Assembly (NCBI RefSeq): GCF_020166395.1 | Contig: NZ_JAIQXU010000005.1 | Location: forward strand, 1 to 64,000 | DNA length: 64,000 bases | Origin: Deinococcus betulae | GTDB lineage: Bacteria; Deinococcota; Deinococci; Deinococcales; Deinococcaceae | Reading direction: 5' to 3' | Part shown: one piece after another, positions 37,693-48,411 of the stretch | How the letters are laid out: every line of letters begins with the position of its first letter | Numbering within the stretch: position 1 is the stretch's first letter | Position numbers and translations under genes: made by a program | Notes under the pieces: generated by a model | Seen by the model: the letters and a program-made list of their open reading frames with translations, nothing else | Database searches by the model: none | Told to the model about the DNA's origin: nothing

Positions 37693-37698
37693 AGGTTA
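37693..37698 (-). promoter_or_regulatory. -10 box of the exported-peptide operon
   Basis: TAACCT, 7 bp downstream of the direct repeats; transcription from it would give a short leader with AAGGAG. Confidence 0.55.
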
Positions 37699-37705
37699 GG
37701 AAACC

Positions 37706-37725
37706 CCCTGGGAATACCCTGGGAA
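37706..37725 (-). promoter_or_regulatory. 9-bp direct repeats, SARP/OmpR-type activator site
   Basis: Two exact copies of CCCTGGGAA on the plus strand (TTCCCAGGG on the transcribed side) at 37706-37714 and 37717-37725, period 11 bp, ending 7 bp before the TAACCT -10 box. No -35 box is needed in this geometry, which is the known SARP activator arrangement. Confidence 0.7.
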
Positions 37726-37755
37726 ACTCTTGAGCGGAGCTTAGGCTGACCTTCA

Positions 37756-37765
37756 TATTCCCAGG
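37756..37765 (+). promoter_or_regulatory. third, inverted copy of the direct-repeat unit
   Basis: TATTCCCAGG, an inverted copy of the unit at 37706-37716, about 40 bp upstream. It could be a distal site for looping or for the divergent gene at 37979. Confidence 0.4.
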
Positions 37766-37978
37766 ATGGGGATGGGCTTGTGTGACTTCGGTAGCGAACC
37801 TCTGGAAGGGCACTGATGGCCTGGCCTGGGCGCCAGTCCCCAGGAGCCGCTAATTCTGAGCAACCTTCTGCTTAGTGACGTTCTTTTTTCCCAGAGCCAA
37901 GACTCTGACGGCTTCTGCCTCTTTCTGGTAGGCCTCTTGTTCGCCCAGGGCGTGTAGGCCAAGGTGGTACAACGTCCT

Positions 37979-38602
37979 ATGTCTGTTCTGGGTGCCCTGG
38001 ACGAGTGTCTGACGTACATCAGACGTTGTGTTCCAGCGTTCGATGAAGCCGCCCTTCTGGCTTCGATTGAGCCCTTGGCCTTTGACCATCCAAGTTGGGC
38101 GTCGTGGTGGGCGTCAGATCTTGCCGCTTCACTGCCTGCCATGGCACTCCGAAGCCGGGCATTGGCTCCGTTCACCACGGTTCTCAGCACCTACGAAACG
38201 TTCGATAGCGCTGACCTGACAGCTGAGCTGACAGCATTTCAAGCTGAGCGGCGACACTTGCTGTCTGCGGCCACGGACTCCGGTCATCATTCGGACCTGA
38301 CCGTGGAACGGGAAGTGCGACGCCCCCAAGCGTTTCTGGTGGTCGAGCCGGCGTACTCGCTGTCAGACGGGGCAGCCTATGTGGCCACGAGTGGGTATTT
38401 TGACCAGAACAACATGCCCCCCTGGGACACGTGGATCGCGCCGGTGCCTCCCCCTTCTGGCTCCGATGTCAGCTGGGGGCCGGCGCTGCTGTGCTGGGTG
38501 CCCCCATGGGCGCGTGAAGGCGCGGAAAGAGCGATCGATGTGAATCCAGAACAGTGCCTGCAGTGGGTAGATATTCGCGAAGGCACAGTGGTGTGGACAT
38601 GA
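37979..38602 (+). CDS. hypothetical cytoplasmic protein
   Basis: A 207-residue protein without signal or membrane segments, acidic and Trp/Pro-rich near the C-terminus (PPWDTWIAPVPPP, GPALLCWVPPWAREG, QCLQWVDIREG). The general look is that of SMI1/SUKH-like or other immunity-type proteins, but no motif is certain. ATG 37979 lies 5 bases after TACAAC. It lies divergent to the exported-peptide operon with an inverted copy of the repeat between, so a link to that system is possible. Base composition is slightly lower in GC than neighbours. Confidence 0.65.
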   Translation: MSVLGALDECLTYIRRCVPAFDEAALLASIEPLAFDHPSWASWWASDLAASLPAMALRSRALAPFTTVLSTYETFDSADLTAELTAFQAERRHLLSAATDSGHHSDLTVEREVRRPQAFLVVEPAYSLSDGAAYVATSGYFDQNNMPPWDTWIAPVPPPSGSDVSWGPALLCWVPPWAREGAERAIDVNPEQCLQWVDIREGTVVWT

Positions 38603-38739
38603 AGTTCCCCTTCGCCAACACGCCCTAGGCCGGCTGAGATGTAACCTCAGCCGCCCCGGCTTCCGCTGTGAGTGGTTTGCCCCAACTCGGAACAGCCCTC
38701 GACTTGAACACCTTCAGCTCTACCGATGGAGACGCGGCT

Positions 38740-41706
38740 TCAGGGCAGAGGCAGGCCCAGACCGCGCAGGCGCCGCACCAGTGCTTCGGGGACATCTTCG
38801 TCCACCAGGGCGCGCAGTTGCCGGGCGTAGGTGCGGAACGCCGCCAGGGCGCCCTGCGGCTGACCCGGCAGCAGGGTCTCAATCAGAGTGAGGTTGATGT
38901 CCTCGGCGGCCGGCTCGAGCAGCGCGGCGCGGCGCAGCGCCCCCAGCGACTGCTCGCCGGGATGGGCGCGGGCAGCGTCCATCACCGCATCCAGCAGGGC
39001 CGCGCGAACCTCCTGACGCAGCCGCAGCGCCCACTCACCTTCGGCGCCGGGCAGCAGGTCGCCGCTGTAGGCATCTAAGGCGGCAGTCAGGCCGTCCACG
39101 CCCCGCGCCGCTTCGGTCATCACGGTGCGGGCGTCCAGCGTGACCTGAAGGTCGGGGTGCAGGCGGTAGCGCTGGCCGTCGTAGGGCACGGGGTCAAAGG
39201 TCCAGCCGCCTGCCTGTGTCAGGGCGGCGCGCAGCCGCCGCACTGCTACCCGGAAATACTCGTGGTGCTTACTTTGCCGCGAGCCGTCCCACAGGTCGTT
39301 CATGATTTCGGCGGAACTGCCCGCGCCGTGCCAGGCCAACCACACCAGTACCTCGGCGGATTTGGCCAGTGGGAGGCGCGCGGCCTGACCGCTGGCCGTC
39401 ACCTGGACCCGCCCCAGCGCCCGCACGTCCAGCTGGGGGTGGGCCGGCAGGGGTCCGGGTGTCGGCGCGGCCGCGTCCCCTGCCAGCACGGCCAGCGGGT
39501 GCCCTGGGTCCAGCGCGCTCAGGCTGGCGGCCAGAGGGGCCAGCGCCACCCGGTCCAGAGCCAGGAGGGCGCCGGCATTCAGGCCCATCAGCCAGGCTCG
39601 GGCCTGCTGGGCGTCGGCGGCGGTCAGAGGCCGCTGCCGGCGTTCAAGGTCCAGCAGATACAGCTGCGCCCGGACCGGCTGGGTGCGCCCCGGCTGCTGC
39701 GTGGCTTCCCTCAGGGCGCTCTGGGCCAGTGCCCACTCGCCGCGTGTCCAGGCCCGCAGTCCGCTGGCGAAAGGCAGCAGCGCCGCCTGCCGCCCGCTGC
39801 CACTCAGCAGGGCGGCGGCGTCCTGATAGGCGGCTTCAGCTTCGTCCGCCGCCCCCAGATTCAGCAGCACCTCGAACTGGGCCAGCCGCAAGAAGGGCCG
39901 CAGAACATCCAGGCGCAGCCGCCCGGCGGTGTCCAGCGCGGTGTCCAGTGTGGCCTGCGCGCCCTTCAGGTCACCAGCGGCCGCCTCCTGCTGGCTGCGG
40001 GTCAGCAGCAGCTGCGGCTCCATGACGGGGCTGCTGCGCCGGGCGACCTCCAGCGCTTCTGCAAGGTGCGTGTGCGCCTGGGCCTGCTCGCCGCGCAGCA
40101 GGGCCTCTTCAGCCAGGATGTTCAGCAGTGGCACGGCCCGCGCGCCCTGACGCTGCTCCTGCAAGAGGGCCGAGGCCCGCGCGACGGCCTGCGCCCGCTC
40201 GGGCCACTGGCCCAGCATCTGGTGGGCGTACTGGCTCATGGTCAGGGCGGCGGCCTCGTCCAGCGGGGCGCCGCGCGCTCTGGCCTCGGCGGTGGCAGCC
40301 TCGCAGACGCGCAGGCCCTCATGAACTTGCCCCAGCGAAATCAGGGCCACGGCCCGCTGGAGGGTCAGCGAGCGGGTCTGCTCGGGTGGAAACAGCGCCA
40401 GACCCAGTTCGGCCAGCCGCAGCTGCTCGGCAAATTCACCCCGGCGCGTGGCCAGCAGCGCCAGCGAGGTAAAGCCCAGTGCGGTTGTCTGGCCCTCGGC
40501 GTGCAGGGCGCGCAGTTCGGTTTCTCCGGCTTCAGGCTGACCCGCTTCAATGCGGGCCACGGCGCGGTATTCGCGCAGCCACGCCGGCTCGTCTGGCAGA
40601 CGCAGGCCTTCGAGGGTGGCATGCATCAGCGAGAATTCGCCCCGGTCTTTCAGGCGCGGCAGCACCTGCGCCGCCAGTTCCAGGGTCAGGGTGTGGGCCT
40701 GTCCCAGCGTGGCGTGCCCCAGTGCGCCCAGTGGATCGGTGGCCGCCAGGCGCCGCGCCTGGGCCGCGTGCAGCGCCTCAAACCGGGCGGGGTCTCGCCT
40801 CAGCTGAGCTTCCAGCGTGCCCAGCAGCAGCCCATGCGGCCGGTACCAGCCGCGTCCCAGCGGCGTGACGGGCAGCCCCGCGCGGCGCACCGTATCCAGC
40901 CAGCCGCCGGGCAACTGCAGACCCAGCTCGCGCACCAGGTCGTCGTGCCATTCGCTCAGAACGCTGGCTTCGGGCAGCCCGCTGCGCAGCCCGCCAGGCA
41001 GCACGTTCAGGGCCTCCCGCATCAGGTCGCTGGGGTCCAGGGTCGTGTGGGCGCCCCCGGCGGCCAGGGCCACGCCTGCCGGCCAGCCTTCCAGCGCGGC
41101 AACCACCGCCTGCGCTTCCTGGGCGGCCCCCCGCGCCTGCAGGAAGGCCTCGCTTTCCAGCGCGCTAAAGGCCAGCTGCGCGGCGCCCAGCACCGTCGCC
41201 TGCCCGGCAGCGGTCCAGCGGGCGAGTGGCAGCGTGTCCATCGCCACGCCACTTAGAAAGACCCGCGTGCCCCTCAGCGGCTCCAGAAAGAGGGCGAGCA
41301 GCTGCCCGGTCAGGGGGCTGAGCAGTTCGGTGCGGTCAATGTAGAGGCCCACGCCCGGCCAGTGGTCCAGCAGGTGCCCGGCCAGGGCGTCAGCGGCGCG
41401 CTCGGGGGCGGTGCCGGCGGCCAGTTCAGGCACTGGCCCCAGCCGCCGAACGGCGCGGGTCAGCGAGGCCACAAAAAATTCCACCTCGGAGTCGCTGGCA
41501 CTCAGGCTCAGCCACAGGGCTTCCCGGCCCAGGGCGCGGGCATGCTGGGCGAGCAGCGTGGTCTTGCCGTAGCCTGACGGCGCCAGCAGCGCGACCACCT
41601 CTGGGCCAGGCGCGGCCAGTGTGGTCAGCAGCGCCGAGCGCCCCAGTTCGGTCCGCAGAGGCCGGGGCACGACCACAGACGGATGAACGGGCGCTGAGGC
41701 AGTCAT
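38740..41706 (-). CDS. large STAND NTPase/helical-repeat/BTAD transcriptional regulator
   Basis: A 988-residue paralogue of the regulator at 34127, with the same domain order. Residues 15-300 hold the STAND NTPase (LLAPSGYGKTTLLAQHA, then GVGLYIDRTELL). TPR-like repeats follow to about 740. The winged helix is LGRVQVTASGQAARLPLAKSAEVLVWLAWHG with RVAVRRLRAALTQAG, and BTAD covers about 870-985. Start at 41706 chosen because TATACT lies 10 bases upstream; an in-frame ATG at 41793 is less likely. No exported peptide gene was found beside this copy. Confidence 0.87.
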   Translation of the reverse strand: MTASAPVHPSVVVPRPLRTELGRSALLTTLAAPGPEVVALLAPSGYGKTTLLAQHARALGREALWLSLSASDSEVEFFVASLTRAVRRLGPVPELAAGTAPERAADALAGHLLDHWPGVGLYIDRTELLSPLTGQLLALFLEPLRGTRVFLSGVAMDTLPLARWTAAGQATVLGAAQLAFSALESEAFLQARGAAQEAQAVVAALEGWPAGVALAAGGAHTTLDPSDLMREALNVLPGGLRSGLPEASVLSEWHDDLVRELGLQLPGGWLDTVRRAGLPVTPLGRGWYRPHGLLLGTLEAQLRRDPARFEALHAAQARRLAATDPLGALGHATLGQAHTLTLELAAQVLPRLKDRGEFSLMHATLEGLRLPDEPAWLREYRAVARIEAGQPEAGETELRALHAEGQTTALGFTSLALLATRRGEFAEQLRLAELGLALFPPEQTRSLTLQRAVALISLGQVHEGLRVCEAATAEARARGAPLDEAAALTMSQYAHQMLGQWPERAQAVARASALLQEQRQGARAVPLLNILAEEALLRGEQAQAHTHLAEALEVARRSSPVMEPQLLLTRSQQEAAAGDLKGAQATLDTALDTAGRLRLDVLRPFLRLAQFEVLLNLGAADEAEAAYQDAAALLSGSGRQAALLPFASGLRAWTRGEWALAQSALREATQQPGRTQPVRAQLYLLDLERRQRPLTAADAQQARAWLMGLNAGALLALDRVALAPLAASLSALDPGHPLAVLAGDAAAPTPGPLPAHPQLDVRALGRVQVTASGQAARLPLAKSAEVLVWLAWHGAGSSAEIMNDLWDGSRQSKHHEYFRVAVRRLRAALTQAGGWTFDPVPYDGQRYRLHPDLQVTLDARTVMTEAARGVDGLTAALDAYSGDLLPGAEGEWALRLRQEVRAALLDAVMDAARAHPGEQSLGALRRAALLEPAAEDINLTLIETLLPGQPQGALAAFRTYARQLRALVDEDVPEALVRRLRGLGLPLP

Positions 41707-41913
41707 GGGAGCTTCCAGTATAGAGGGCCGCGTCAGCTCACTGACTGCCCGAGCAGCAAGGTGGAGGGGATGGTCTCTGGAGGCCTGCTCCATGCCGGTC
41801 TGCTAGATCAGCATCACTCGGAAGTCCCTTGAATTTCCGACCGCTTTCAGGCGAGGAGCTGTCCAAAGACCTGAGGCACACGGCACTCAGGTTTCCCCTG
41901 GGGTCTAGTCCCC

Positions 41914-44409
<2,496 letters not shown>

Positions 44410-44447
44410 AGGCGCCCTCCGGGCAGGGTGGGGCCAGGGGCCCGCAC

Positions 44448-45236
44448 TTAGCCTTCTTCGATGTAACGGTACCGTTCAATCCCGGTGGCCCGGCCGCCCT
44501 CTATCTGGACAAACACCCCATTCAGTTCCGCGCGGCTGGCTTCGGCCACCCCAAAGCGGTGGGGCCGCTCAGTCAAGAAGCGCTGGATAGGGCCGTCCCG
44601 CCCGCTGCCGATCACCGAATCGTGTGGCCCGGTAAACCCGGCGTCGGTCTGGTAGGCTGTGCCGCCTTTCAAGATGCGGGTGTCGGCGGTGGGGACGTGG
44701 GTATGGGTGCCGATCACGGCGGCCACGCGCCCAGCCAGGTGCCAGCCCATCGCCTGTTTCTCACTGGTGGCTTCGGCGTGAAAGTCCACGAAAATAGTGC
44801 CCAGGTCGTCCCGCTCCAGCAAGTCGTCCATAGCGAGAAAGGGGTTGCCGACCGCCTCCATAAAGACCCGGCCCAGCAAATTGACCACCGTGAGTTTCTC
44901 TAGCCCCGCCGCCGTCCTGACATTGAAGGTGCGCCAGCCCACGCCGGGCGTGCCAGGGTCGCTGTAATTGAGGGGCCGCACAATGGGATAGGTGCCCTCG
45001 TCCTGCATCATCGTGAAGATGTCTTTGTGGTGCCAGGCGTGATTGCCCAGCGTGAGGCAGCCAGCCCCAGCCTTCAGTGCGGCGTCGGCGGCTTCGCGGT
45101 GCAGCCCAAAGCCGCCCGCCGAGTTCTCCATATTCACAATGACAAAATCGGCCTGAGCCCGCAGCTGAGGCAGGTGGGCGCTCAGCACCCGCCGCCCCGG
45201 CTGACCGAACACGTCCCCTAAAAACAGCACACGCAT
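44448..45236 (-). CDS. ymdB: YmdB-type metallophosphoesterase
   Basis: A 262-residue dimetal phosphodiesterase of the YmdB/TIGR00282 family (2',3'-cyclic or cAMP phosphodiesterase in other bacteria). All motifs are visible: [28 protein letters not shown], the FHAEATSEK signature and [10 protein letters not shown]. Upstream of ppc on the same strand. The cellular substrate is not known for Deinococcus. No ribosome-binding site is obvious at the start. Confidence 0.93.
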   Translation of the reverse strand: MRVLFLGDVFGQPGRRVLSAHLPQLRAQADFVIVNMENSAGGFGLHREAADAALKAGAGCLTLGNHAWHHKDIFTMMQDEGTYPIVRPLNYSDPGTPGVGWRTFNVRTAAGLEKLTVVNLLGRVFMEAVGNPFLAMDDLLERDDLGTIFVDFHAEATSEKQAMGWHLAGRVAAVIGTHTHVPTADTRILKGGTAYQTDAGFTGPHDSVIGSGRDGPIQRFLTERPHRFGVAEASRAELNGVFVQIEGGRATGIERYRYIEEG

Positions 45237-45289
45237 GGAGCGTAGGGTAGCGCGGGTGGGTGAAGCGATGCTGCTTCCGGCCAGTCAGT

Positions 45290-45760
45290 TCATTTCAATG
45301 AATTTATAAGTTTGAAGACCTCCAGATCCGAATAACTTTCTGAAGGGCCGTAGGGGCCGATAGGCTCTTGGTCGTTTCTCAGAAGGAACGTACCGGGGCC
45401 GTGTAACAGGCAGTGGAGTTCGCCGACTATGAAGTAGAACTTTCTGGGGGGCTCGGGGTAGATGTGCAAATTACCTATGGCCTCGCCTCCCACGCTTCTT
45501 TTCACCACTCTCGGCTTTTTCCGGATAGGACTTGGATAAATGAGATGGGTGGGTTCAATAAGAGCAGACGCGTTGGGCGAATCCTCCTCAATATCGAGTC
45601 TATCCAGAGGTAAGGTTTCGTACGCGAACGCGTCGCTAAGATGGAAGACCGCCTTGCCTGACCAGTAAACCGCGTATGAGGTGGCTGTCTCAAGGCCGAG
45701 AGAAGGCCACGCCTCAATCTTTATATTGCCCGGCGGCAAACCAAAGCCTTTAAAGCCCAT
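45290..45760 (-). CDS. probable immunity protein for the DUF4157 toxin
   Basis: A 156-residue soluble protein of unknown family, 12 bases downstream of the toxin gene with its own AGGAG. Composition is clearly less GC-rich than the surrounding chromosome and matches the 3' end of the toxin gene. Sequence features: aromatic-rich strands (ATSYAVYWSGKAVFHLSDAF) and KFYFIVGELHCLLHG. Small gene directly after the variable toxin end is the standard place of immunity genes; function is inferred from position only. Confidence 0.65.
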   Translation of the reverse strand: MGFKGFGLPPGNIKIEAWPSLGLETATSYAVYWSGKAVFHLSDAFAYETLPLDRLDIEEDSPNASALIEPTHLIYPSPIRKKPRVVKRSVGGEAIGNLHIYPEPPRKFYFIVGELHCLLHGPGTFLLRNDQEPIGPYGPSESYSDLEVFKLINSLK

Positions 45761-45772
45761 CCGATCATTCTC

Positions 45773-48298
45773 CTATTTATAAACTGATATATAGGGTTCA
45801 AATTTTTCTATCAAAGCACTAAACTGTGGAAGTTTTTCTGCACCCCATCTCACCCATTCATCCCTGTTTCGCAAAGCCTTCTTGTAATCAAGGATGCGTT
45901 CTACGACATCAACACCATGCTCCGCTAGAATCTTCTCATCTGCCCCCTGATCTCGTAGCCTGAAGAACTCTTTGAGACGAACATGGAGCTCCAGTGCATT
46001 ATTGTGCGTCTCCTTCATCAGCTGGCCTGTAGCCTGAGACTTGAGATTCGAGTTCGTGTCGAGTAGTTTCCAACCACCATTTGGCTTCGCCATATAACGT
46101 GCCGTCCACAACTCGCCCTTGAACGTGTCCATGATCTGCAGAACGTGGTCAAATTCATGCCGTAAGTCTAGAAATCTGGCATCTTCGTCAATGACTATTC
46201 TGCGTTCAACAGAGTGAGGAGAGTAATCTGCATTTACTCGTTGAATATTTTCGACATACGCCACTCCCTTCTTGTGCTGAATGTCGAAGCCGTACGACCT
46301 GATTTTGCCTATAAGTGCAGAGTATTCGGGGTGGAGACGCATCTTGACCGTCCCAATTTGGATGGCCTGTCGAGCCAGCACTGGATCTGCAGGGAGATCA
46401 AGGCCTTTTTCGACTCCAGAAGCGAGTCTGATTCCCTGCTTATGGAGCTTTTCGGTCACCTGCATCAGCCGGCGGCCCTGGACCAGCCCCTGAGCGATGA
46501 GGTGACGTACGGTCGGGCCAGCCGCTACCCTGGTGGCTGTCATGCCCTGTCTAGCTTTAAGCCACTGAATAGTAGGGCTGCTGGCGCTCTTAGCGCCAAT
46601 CTGCTGTCCCAGTCTGGTTTTGCCCATAACCTGCACGCCACTTTTGAGGACAAGGGCCGCGATAGCCAGAATGACAGCGTCTGCGAGAACAACCAGTCCA
46701 CGGGTCAGCGCTTCACTGGCAGCCTGAATGCGCTGCTGATTGCCGTGGGCTGAGCGGGCAAGGGCGAGGTAAGACTGCACACTCATATTCAGAACACCCA
46801 ATTGTTTGCCTACGACAGCGACAATGGCTCCCAGACCCCAGGCATTCAGTACGGCCAAGCCCATTTCCGCGCCAATGGTGGCTCCCGGCACTGCTCCTGC
46901 GCCCCCGAAGAAGGCTCCTATCAATGCTCCGAGCGCTGTGGTTGCAGTTAGAACTAGAGCGCTGTCCCGCAGCATAGTGAGGAGTCCTGCCAAAAGTTCT
47001 GCTGGTATTCCTTTGAACTGTCGTCCGAGGTGCGATGGGAGTTGCTGTAGTGCCATCCGGGCTGCAGTGCCAGCATCTGCCCATTGCTGTCCATTGCCAC
47101 CCAAGAACATCTGATCGTGGGTCACCGTATTCGAAAAGACCAGAGGCGTTTCATATTGCCGCTGCATGGCGAAGCGTCCAGATAGGGCAAGGGTATGAGG
47201 CGTAGTCGTTAGTAAGCGTTTGGCAGAATGAGGAAAGGAACTTTGTGCCAGCCGTATGCCCATGCTCCGCGCCTCTGCCTCCAGGCCTGCATCTGGGTCT
47301 ACTCCCGGTCCCACCCGTCCCTGACTTTGCTGCACTGTATGCGTGACCTCATGGGCCAACAGTTCCAGGCCGCTCTGGGTGTTCGGGCTAAACTTCCCGC
47401 TTTGGAAGAAAATGTCTGTTCCTATGGTAAACGCAATGGCATTGACGCCCTTGGCCAGTCCGTCTGCTTCGGCATCGTCATGAATGCGCACCCGGCTCAA
47501 GTCATGATTCAGACCCTGCTCTAGATGCCGCTGAATGGCCTCGGGCAAGGGGTTGCCGATTCCACGACGCGCCTGGATACGCTGCAAGACGGGCTGTGTC
47601 GCCTCGGCATCCAGTTCGGCCAGTTGGCGCTGCAGGGTCTGGGTTTGGGCAAAGGCAGCGGCCTGTTGTTCACGCACTTCCTGCCGCTGCACAGCGGCAT
47701 CCACTGCCCGCTGCAGTGCCAGCCGTTCGCGACCGGGCACCAGCCCCAGCACCACCTGTGCCACTGGCGCGCTGACAGGGTGCCGCTGCAAGTTGGCCAG
47801 CTGGTCGCCGTAGTGCTCGTAGCGGGCAGTGGCTGGGCTGCGGTCTGTTCGGAAGCCTTGCGCCAGGGCCTGCGCAGTCTGCCGCTGCAACGCTGTGAAT
47901 TGCGCGTGTTGACGGGCGTCAAGCGGCTGACCCTCTACTTCTGCGGCCCGTTGACGCATGACCGTGACCCAGTCCATCGGGCTCTGGGGCCTGGTCACTG
48001 CCGATGAGGCGGCTGGCTGAGGTGGCGCCACTGGCACACTGGGTAGAGCAGCCAGTTGTTCGGCCACCGCGTGGCGCTGCAAGGCCAGACGTTCAGTTTC
48101 CTGCCGTTCCAATTGCGCCGCCCGCAGCGGAGCCTGCACCACTTGACGCTGGACGGCAACCGGCCGGGTAATGTGCCGCTGAAGGCTTTGTCGGATAGAA
48201 GCGGGTGCCGTGAGCGGCGTGGTTGCCGGCGCGGCCGTCGCAGTTGCATGGGCGCCCTCCTGCTTCTGAACCCGCTTGGTCAATTTGGGCGCGCTCAC
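45773..48298 (-). CDS. DUF4157 polymorphic toxin with C-terminal zincin domain
   Basis: An 841-residue modular protein. Residues 1-235 are low-complexity with repeated LQRQ/LQRH units. Residues 250-330 form the DUF4157 (eCIS core) domain: LPEAIQRHLEQGLNHDLSRVRIHDD and LLAHEVTHTVQQ with an HExxH motif. Residues 430-540 are hydrophobic Gly/Ala-rich segments. The last ~190 residues have a second HExxH, LRHEFDHVLQI, probably the toxic peptidase-like domain. Such proteins are cargo of contractile injection systems or other exporters; no such genes are in the window. GTG start 7 bases after TAGGCT. The 3' part is less GC-rich. Confidence 0.82.
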   Translation of the reverse strand: MSAPKLTKRVQKQEGAHATATAAPATTPLTAPASIRQSLQRHITRPVAVQRQVVQAPLRAAQLERQETERLALQRHAVAEQLAALPSVPVAPPQPAASSAVTRPQSPMDWVTVMRQRAAEVEGQPLDARQHAQFTALQRQTAQALAQGFRTDRSPATARYEHYGDQLANLQRHPVSAPVAQVVLGLVPGRERLALQRAVDAAVQRQEVREQQAAAFAQTQTLQRQLAELDAEATQPVLQRIQARRGIGNPLPEAIQRHLEQGLNHDLSRVRIHDDAEADGLAKGVNAIAFTIGTDIFFQSGKFSPNTQSGLELLAHEVTHTVQQSQGRVGPGVDPDAGLEAEARSMGIRLAQSSFPHSAKRLLTTTPHTLALSGRFAMQRQYETPLVFSNTVTHDQMFLGGNGQQWADAGTAARMALQQLPSHLGRQFKGIPAELLAGLLTMLRDSALVLTATTALGALIGAFFGGAGAVPGATIGAEMGLAVLNAWGLGAIVAVVGKQLGVLNMSVQSYLALARSAHGNQQRIQAASEALTRGLVVLADAVILAIAALVLKSGVQVMGKTRLGQQIGAKSASSPTIQWLKARQGMTATRVAAGPTVRHLIAQGLVQGRRLMQVTEKLHKQGIRLASGVEKGLDLPADPVLARQAIQIGTVKMRLHPEYSALIGKIRSYGFDIQHKKGVAYVENIQRVNADYSPHSVERRIVIDEDARFLDLRHEFDHVLQIMDTFKGELWTARYMAKPNGGWKLLDTNSNLKSQATGQLMKETHNNALELHVRLKEFFRLRDQGADEKILAEHGVDVVERILDYKKALRNRDEWVRWGAEKLPQFSALIEKFEPYISVYK

Positions 48299-48305
48299 GC
48301 CTTGC

Positions 48306-48311
48306 AGCCTA
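48306..48311 (-). promoter_or_regulatory. -10 box of the DUF4157 toxin gene
   Basis: TAGGCT, 7 bases before the GTG at 48298. Confidence 0.6.
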
Positions 48312-48397
48312 GCCCAGAGCTGGACACCCGGTCAGTGCAGATGCCGCACCCTGACCCGCCTGCACCCTGCGTCACCCTTGGCAGAGTCTTCATTCGG

Positions 48398-48403
48398 TAC
48401 ACT
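48398..48403 (+). promoter_or_regulatory. -10 box of the U32 protein gene
   Basis: TACACT, 8 bases before the ATG at 48412. Confidence 0.6.
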
Positions 48404-48411
48404 GGCGCGTT

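Noticed and set aside
41707..41793. longer N-terminus of the second STAND regulator
   Set aside because: The in-frame ATG at 41793 lies upstream of a TATACT box at the likely true start and encodes residues unlike the paralogue.
48300..48411. RDRM or shared operator between toxin and U32 genes
   Set aside because: Only the two -10 boxes are visible; no palindrome of useful length was found.
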